Assembly (NCBI GenBank): GCA_900540205.1
Contig: UQER01000041.1
Span: 1-17,138 of the forward strand
Direction: 5' to 3'
From: an uncultured Porphyromonadaceae bacterium
GTDB taxonomy: Bacteria; Bacteroidota; Bacteroidia; Bacteroidales; Muribaculaceae
DNA: 17,138 bases
The notes below the pieces were generated by a model. The model was not told the DNA's origin. It searched no databases and saw nothing but the letters and a program-made list of their open reading frames with translations. Of the stretch, positions 16,244 through 17,138 are shown in pieces (position 1 is the stretch's first letter; each line of letters starts with the position of its first letter). The translations under genes were made by a program, and so were the position numbers.

Positions 16244-17138
16244 TTAAGTGAGTTTGAGCGTGCCGTCAGAGGCTTTAGTGAGCAGTTGCCAACTTGTGCT
16301 TCCAAGTTTGAGGAATATCCCGTTGGGGGTAAACTGCGCACCAAATCCAGCACTAACCTGAACTCCGAAATAGTTCTCCCTCATAAGGAATCGCATGTTA
16401 CCAAGTATGGCCACAATTCCGTTTGAGGCATGTTTAATCATGTCTGAGGCGCCTCTGATAACTTGGCCTGATGCAGTCGGTGTAATGCTGCGTGCAGTTC
16501 CGATGGCTATAATTCCGGTGCTCTCAGTGGCCTTTACTCTCAGGGTGTACGTAGTAGAGACCGGGAGCGTTGCATTTATCTGCACTGTGCCTTTACCCGT
16601 TGTGGGGTCGGTATAGAAAGTGCTTGAACCGGAGAACACCACATTTTCCTTGGAATTGGCGGTGTAAAATATCTCGACTTTCAAACCGCCCCCAATCCAC
16701 GGCTCGCTTTCCGGAATATTGTTCATGTTTATCCCAAGGGACAACGATACAGTGCCATTCAGGACAGAATTCGCGGTACGTGAGCCGAGGTTATAAGTCC
16801 ATGTCGCACCCTGTGTGATGCCTGTTGCGCCCTGCTGTATCATCCCGTTGGGTCTTGTGACTTGAGAACGCGAGCCGATGCGGATTGATTGGGCAGAGAA
16901 CGAGCCATTCCAGTTTGTTACATAAGATGCCGCAGATGCAACATCGGTATCCGACAGCATCTCGTTGGTGACAGACATCCTCACTCTTTTGTCAGGGCCA
17001 ATCAACTTCATGCCTGCGATGTCAAACTTGATACTGTCGCCAAGTTCGATTGAGTTTTCAAGCATGCGCACCACGTTATCACAGAAATATGCATGGCCGT
17101 TATGATAGATTCCGGCGCGGGCGCGGTTCTCATCGGTC
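16244..17138 (-). CDS. Phage tail-type structural protein, C-terminal part (5' end outside window)
   Basis: About 297 residues are visible and the frame stays open to the window edge, reading TDENRARAGIYHNGHAYFCDNVVRMLENS; the protein therefore starts beyond the window, and the GTG at 17074 is not its start. The content is Ser/Thr/Asn/Gly-rich beta-type sequence (NGTVSLSLGINMNN, ISVTPTASGQ-like stretches, TYTLRVKATES) with no membrane segment. The end (NGIFLKLGSTSWQLLTKASDGTLKLT) is of the kind found at the distal end of tail-tip or fibre proteins. It is probably the last large structural gene before the lysis cassette, perhaps involved in receptor contact. No specific family is recognised. 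Confidence 0.7.
   Translation of the reverse strand, partial: TDENRARAGIYHNGHAYFCDNVVRMLENSIELGDSIKFDIAGMKLIGPDKRVRMSVTNEMLSDTDVASAASYVTNWNGSFSAQSIRIGSRSQVTRPNGMIQQGATGITQGATWTYNLGSRTANSVLNGTVSLSLGINMNNIPESEPWIGGGLKVEIFYTANSKENVVFSGSSTFYTDPTTGKGTVQINATLPVSTTYTLRVKATESTGIIAIGTARSITPTASGQVIRGASDMIKHASNGIVAILGNMRFLMRENYFGVQVSAGFGAQFTPNGIFLKLGSTSWQLLTKASDGTLKLT

Larger units (their letters stand above)
14146..17138 (-). mobile_element. Probable end of a prophage integrated next to tRNA-Ala (continues past the window)
   Basis: Directly after the tRNA every gene is on the minus strand and of phage type: structural protein, small protein, GH24 lysozyme, spanin-like protein and small membrane protein, tightly packed with overlaps at two junctions. 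A lysis cassette at one end next to a tRNA 3' end is a common prophage layout. The integrase and the other attachment site are not in the window, so the limits are inferred; the left limit is set at the tRNA end. Confidence 0.6.

Noticed and set aside
17072..17074. GTG at 17074 as the start of the tail-type gene
   Set aside because: The frame is open upstream to the window edge with protein-like sequence, so the gene begins outside the window.

Overview
The window looks like chromosomal DNA of a Bacteroidales bacterium, most likely a GC-rich gut lineage such as Muribaculaceae. The signs are Mfa/fimbrillin-type lipoproteins with a DUF4906 protein, a secreted protease with a type IX secretion (T9SS) C-terminal sorting domain, Bacteroidetes-type promoters (TTTG, about 20 nt, TAnnTTTG), and gene starts without Shine-Dalgarno sequences. 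Family-level placement is inference; no taxonomic marker gene is present.

Region 1 (70-5116, plus strand) is a three-gene surface-fimbria operon: two fimbrillin-like lipoproteins of 391 residues each, then an 876-residue DUF4906 lipoprotein with a lectin-like C-terminal end that probably acts as anchor or tip adhesin. With the starts chosen here, all three have a lipobox Cys at residues 22-25 and a Ser-Arg pair at residues 61-62, which fits type V pilus maturation (lipidation, then proteolysis after Arg). The third gene is mosaic: GC-rich to about 3895, clearly AT-rich to about 5080, and GC-rich again for its last few codons.

Region 2 (5117-6026) has no gene. Its first half is nested repeats. 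The 3' end of the DUF4906 gene plus downstream sequence (about 62 bp) is present twice. Between the copies lies a 246-bp multi-arm inverted repeat. The second copy is split by a 134-bp MITE-like element with 27-bp perfect inverted repeats and a 9-bp target duplication. With the composition shift, this suggests recombinational replacement of the adhesin's C-terminal region. The second half carries two small hairpins and a candidate promoter.

Region 3 (6027-13832, plus strand) is one 2601-residue secreted subtilase (S8) with an intact catalytic triad, an Fn3 domain, several ASH-type (choice-of-anchor) beta modules, repeated beta-sandwich modules and a T9SS sorting domain. A strong terminator follows.

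Region 4 (14025-14282, plus strand) is a tRNA-Ala(GGC) gene with a textbook promoter and a downstream terminator.

Region 5 (about 14146-17138, minus strand) looks like the end of a prophage integrated at the tRNA. Reading leftward from the window edge there is a tail-type structural protein (incomplete), a small phage protein, a GH24 lysozyme, a predicted unimolecular spanin, and a small membrane/coiled-coil protein that could be the holin. The lysozyme and spanin genes overlap and form a lysis cassette facing the tRNA.
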